Positions 3,754 through 5,434 of a stretch of DNA of 5,434 bases are shown here, in pieces (position 1 is the first letter of the stretch; each line of letters opens with the position of its first letter). A program made the position numbers and the translations under genes. A model generated the notes under the pieces. It made no database searches. It had not been told where the DNA came from and saw nothing but the letters and a program-made list of their open reading frames with translations. The DNA is from JACVCK01 sp041940385 (lineage in GTDB: Bacteria; Planctomycetota; Phycisphaerae; Phycisphaerales; UBA1924), in contig JBGTSD010000138.1 in the NCBI GenBank assembly GCA_041940385.1, positions 1 through 5,434 on the forward strand, written 5' to 3'.

Positions 3754-5434
3754 TTACCGACCCAGCGAGATCAACTGCTGCAGCAACTGATCCGTCGTCG
3801 AGATGATCCGCGACGCCGCGGAGTACCCCGTGCTCGTCAGCACCAGGTCGATGAACTCCTGACCGAGGTCCACGTTGGACTGCTCCAGCGCGCCGCCGAT
3901 CACCCGACCCGCGCCGAACTGGCCCGGCGTCGTGATGAGCGGCGTGCCCGAGTTCGCGCCGATCGTGAAGAGCTGATTGCCCGCGTCCACCAGGCCCTCC
4001 GGGTTGGTGAACGTCGCGATCGCGATCTGACCGATCGTCCGCGTCAACCCATTCGTGAACGCGCCCGTGATCACCCCGTCCTCGCCCACCGAGAACTGGC
4101 TCAGCACGCCCAGCGGCGAGCCGTCCTGGAACACCGCCGCCAGCGTCGACACGTCCGACAGGTTCGTCAACGCCGTCACCGAGTTGCCCTCGGCGCCCAG
4201 CACCAGGTCCACCGTCAGCGGGTTCGCGGCGCCCGTGTTCTCGCGCCCGACTTGCACCGTGATCGGCGTGTCCGTCATCAGCCGGCCCGACGTGTCGAAC
4301 GAGATCGTCCCCATCGCGATGTTCAGCGGCGAGTTCGGCACGACCGACAGATCGATGTTGTCCGGCGAGTCCACGAAGTACCGCCACGTCGTCCCCGTCG
4401 AGCTCGTCGAGTCGAGGACCATCGTCAGATCCACCTCGAGCGGCGTGCCCAGCGAGTCGTACACGACAAACGTCGTCCGCACGCTCTCGCCGTCCGCCTC
4501 CGCGTTCTGCGTGACCGTGAACGGGTTCGCGATCTCGTTCGGCGTCGCGGCGTCGTCGAACAACCGGATGTCCGTGTTGTCGATCGTAATGTCGTTCGCC
4601 TCGCCGACGTTGCCGATGATCTGGAACACGCCCGTGCCGGCGCCGTCGAGCTGCGCGCCCGACGTCGAGCCGTCCGGGTTCGTCTGGCCGGGCACGATGC
4701 CGAACGCGCTGTTCACGAAGTCGATCAGGTCCTGCACCGTCTCGGCGCCGGTGAAGACGAACGACGCGTCCGGCAGCGTCTTGCCGCCCTTCTGCGCGCC
4801 CGAGATCCGCACCTCGCCGCCCGTCGCCGGGAACAGCCGGTTGCCCGGATTGTTCGGATCCTCGATGTCCACCACCAGGTCCGTGCCCGCCGCCGTCATC
4901 GGCAGCGACGTCGAGAAGGTGTTGAACGGGAAGTCGAACGCCACGATCGCGCCCGTCGTCGGCAGCTCGCCGCCCGCGTTGAGGTTGCCGGAGAACTCCA
5001 CGTTCTCCGTCGCCTCCGCGATCGTCAGCGAACCCACCGGGATGTTCAGCCCGACCCGCGCGCCCTCGACGATGTTGAAGTTGTCGTCGACCGCGTACCC
5101 CTGCACGCGCTCGCCCGTCACCGTCACCAGGTCCCGCTGGCTGTTCAGCTCAAAGGAGCCGGCCCGCGAGAAGTAGTCCTGGCCGGCGCGCTGCACGATG
5201 AAGAACCCGTTGCCCTCGATGGCCAGGTCCGTGCTCACGCCCGTCGTGGCGATCGCGCCGTTGTTGAAGTTCCGCTGCGTCCCCGCCACGCTGATGCCCA
5301 GGCCCACCTGCGACGGGTTCGCGCCGCCCGACGCCCCCGAGGGGCTCGTGCCCGACGAGAGCGTCCGGCTGAACGTCGGCGCAAACAGCATCCGGTTCGA
5401 CTTGAACGCCGGCGTGTTCGCGTTCGCGATGTTG
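3754..5434 (-). CDS. flgE: FlgE, flagellar hook protein (partial, extreme N-terminus missing)
   Basis: FlgE is exported through the flagellar secretion system and polymerises into the hook, the flexible joint between rod and filament. The 559 visible residues start inside the conserved N-terminal D0 motif (NIANANTPAFKSNR, residues 1-14). The true start lies beyond the window edge, probably some 15-20 codons away. The methionine at 5391 is internal. Then come LAIEGNGFFIVQ (70-81), a basic D1 region, a long central insert (about 164-314), the FlaE/D2 signature VVYDSLGTPLEVDLTMVL (323-340), GQIAIATFTNPEGL (468-481) and the C-terminal D0 helix, GALEQSNVDLGQEFIDLVL (514-532) to QLLQQLISLGR. It is longer than Salmonella FlgE (about 400 residues). 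There is no cysteine in the visible part. FlgF and FlgG share the N-terminal motif but are about 250-260 residues and lack the D2 signature. Confidence 0.94.
   Translation of the reverse strand, partial: NIANANTPAFKSNRMLFAPTFSRTLSSGTSPSGASGGANPSQVGLGISVAGTQRNFNNGAIATTGVSTDLAIEGNGFFIVQRAGQDYFSRAGSFELNSQRDLVTVTGERVQGYAVDDNFNIVEGARVGLNIPVGSLTIAEATENVEFSGNLNAGGELPTTGAIVAFDFPFNTFSTSLPMTAAGTDLVVDIEDPNNPGNRLFPATGGEVRISGAQKGGKTLPDASFVFTGAETVQDLIDFVNSAFGIVPGQTNPDGSTSGAQLDGAGTGVFQIIGNVGEANDITIDNTDIRLFDDAATPNEIANPFTVTQNAEADGESVRTTFVVYDSLGTPLEVDLTMVLDSTSSTGTTWRYFVDSPDNIDLSVVPNSPLNIAMGTISFDTSGRLMTDTPITVQVGRENTGAANPLTVDLVLGAEGNSVTALTNLSDVSTLAAVFQDGSPLGVLSQFSVGEDGVITGAFTNGLTRTIGQIAIATFTNPEGLVDAGNQLFTIGANSGTPLITTPGQFGAGRVIGGALEQSNVDLGQEFIDLVLTSTGYSAASRIISTTDQLLQQLISLGR

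Noticed and set aside
4055..5176. Plus-strand open frame of 373 codons
   Set aside because: It is fully antisense to flgE; the Ser/Thr/Val-rich product has no recognisable domain and no good ribosome site was seen.

Overview
This very GC-rich window is an ordinary, well-preserved piece of a bacterial flagellar gene cluster. All recognisable genes lie on the minus strand and read from right to left: flgE (hook protein, 5' end cut by the window edge), fliL, fliN, fliO, fliP and fliQ (3' end cut by the window edge). The long plus-strand reading frames are antisense shadows produced by the strong third-position GC bias. The Shine-Dalgarno-led starts, the long Ala/Gly/Pro-rich low-complexity extensions, a hook protein longer than the enterobacterial one with an altered C-terminal motif, and the gene order together suggest a GC-rich environmental bacterium. 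My best guess is a member of the Planctomycetota (Phycisphaerae-like), but this is inference without a marker gene.

Layout, right to left (direction of transcription): 5434-3754 is flgE. 3753-3426 is a 328-base gap that holds a short-period repeat block just after flgE, a terminator-like hairpin at about 3576-3605, and the fliL leader. 3425-2733 is fliL, with a striking His/Gly-rich insert. 2732-2539 is a 194-base gap where many other genomes carry fliM; here it contains no conserved gene. 2538-1948 is fliN with a long disordered N-terminus. 1947-1884 is a 64-base spacer. 1883-1104 is fliO. 1107-160 is fliP, starting on a GTG that overlaps the fliO stop by 4 bases. 152-1 is the start of fliQ, 7 bases after the fliP stop.

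How they work together: FliP and FliQ, with FliR and FlhB expected further left, form the core of the export gate of the flagellar type III secretion system. FliO helps FliP assemble. FliN is the main C-ring (switch) protein and docks the export ATPase complex. FliL surrounds and supports the stator at the inner membrane. FlgE is a secreted substrate of this system and polymerises into the hook. Spacing and overlaps indicate that fliO-fliP-fliQ are translationally coupled and probably co-transcribed with fliL and fliN. The hairpin suggests flgE ends an upstream transcript.

I see no evidence for a new biological system. The points worth a second look are lineage-specific changes in known proteins (FliL His-rich insert, FlgE central insert and altered C-terminal motif, FliN and FliO extensions), the missing fliM, and the short repeats and tiny coupled ORFs in the two larger gaps.
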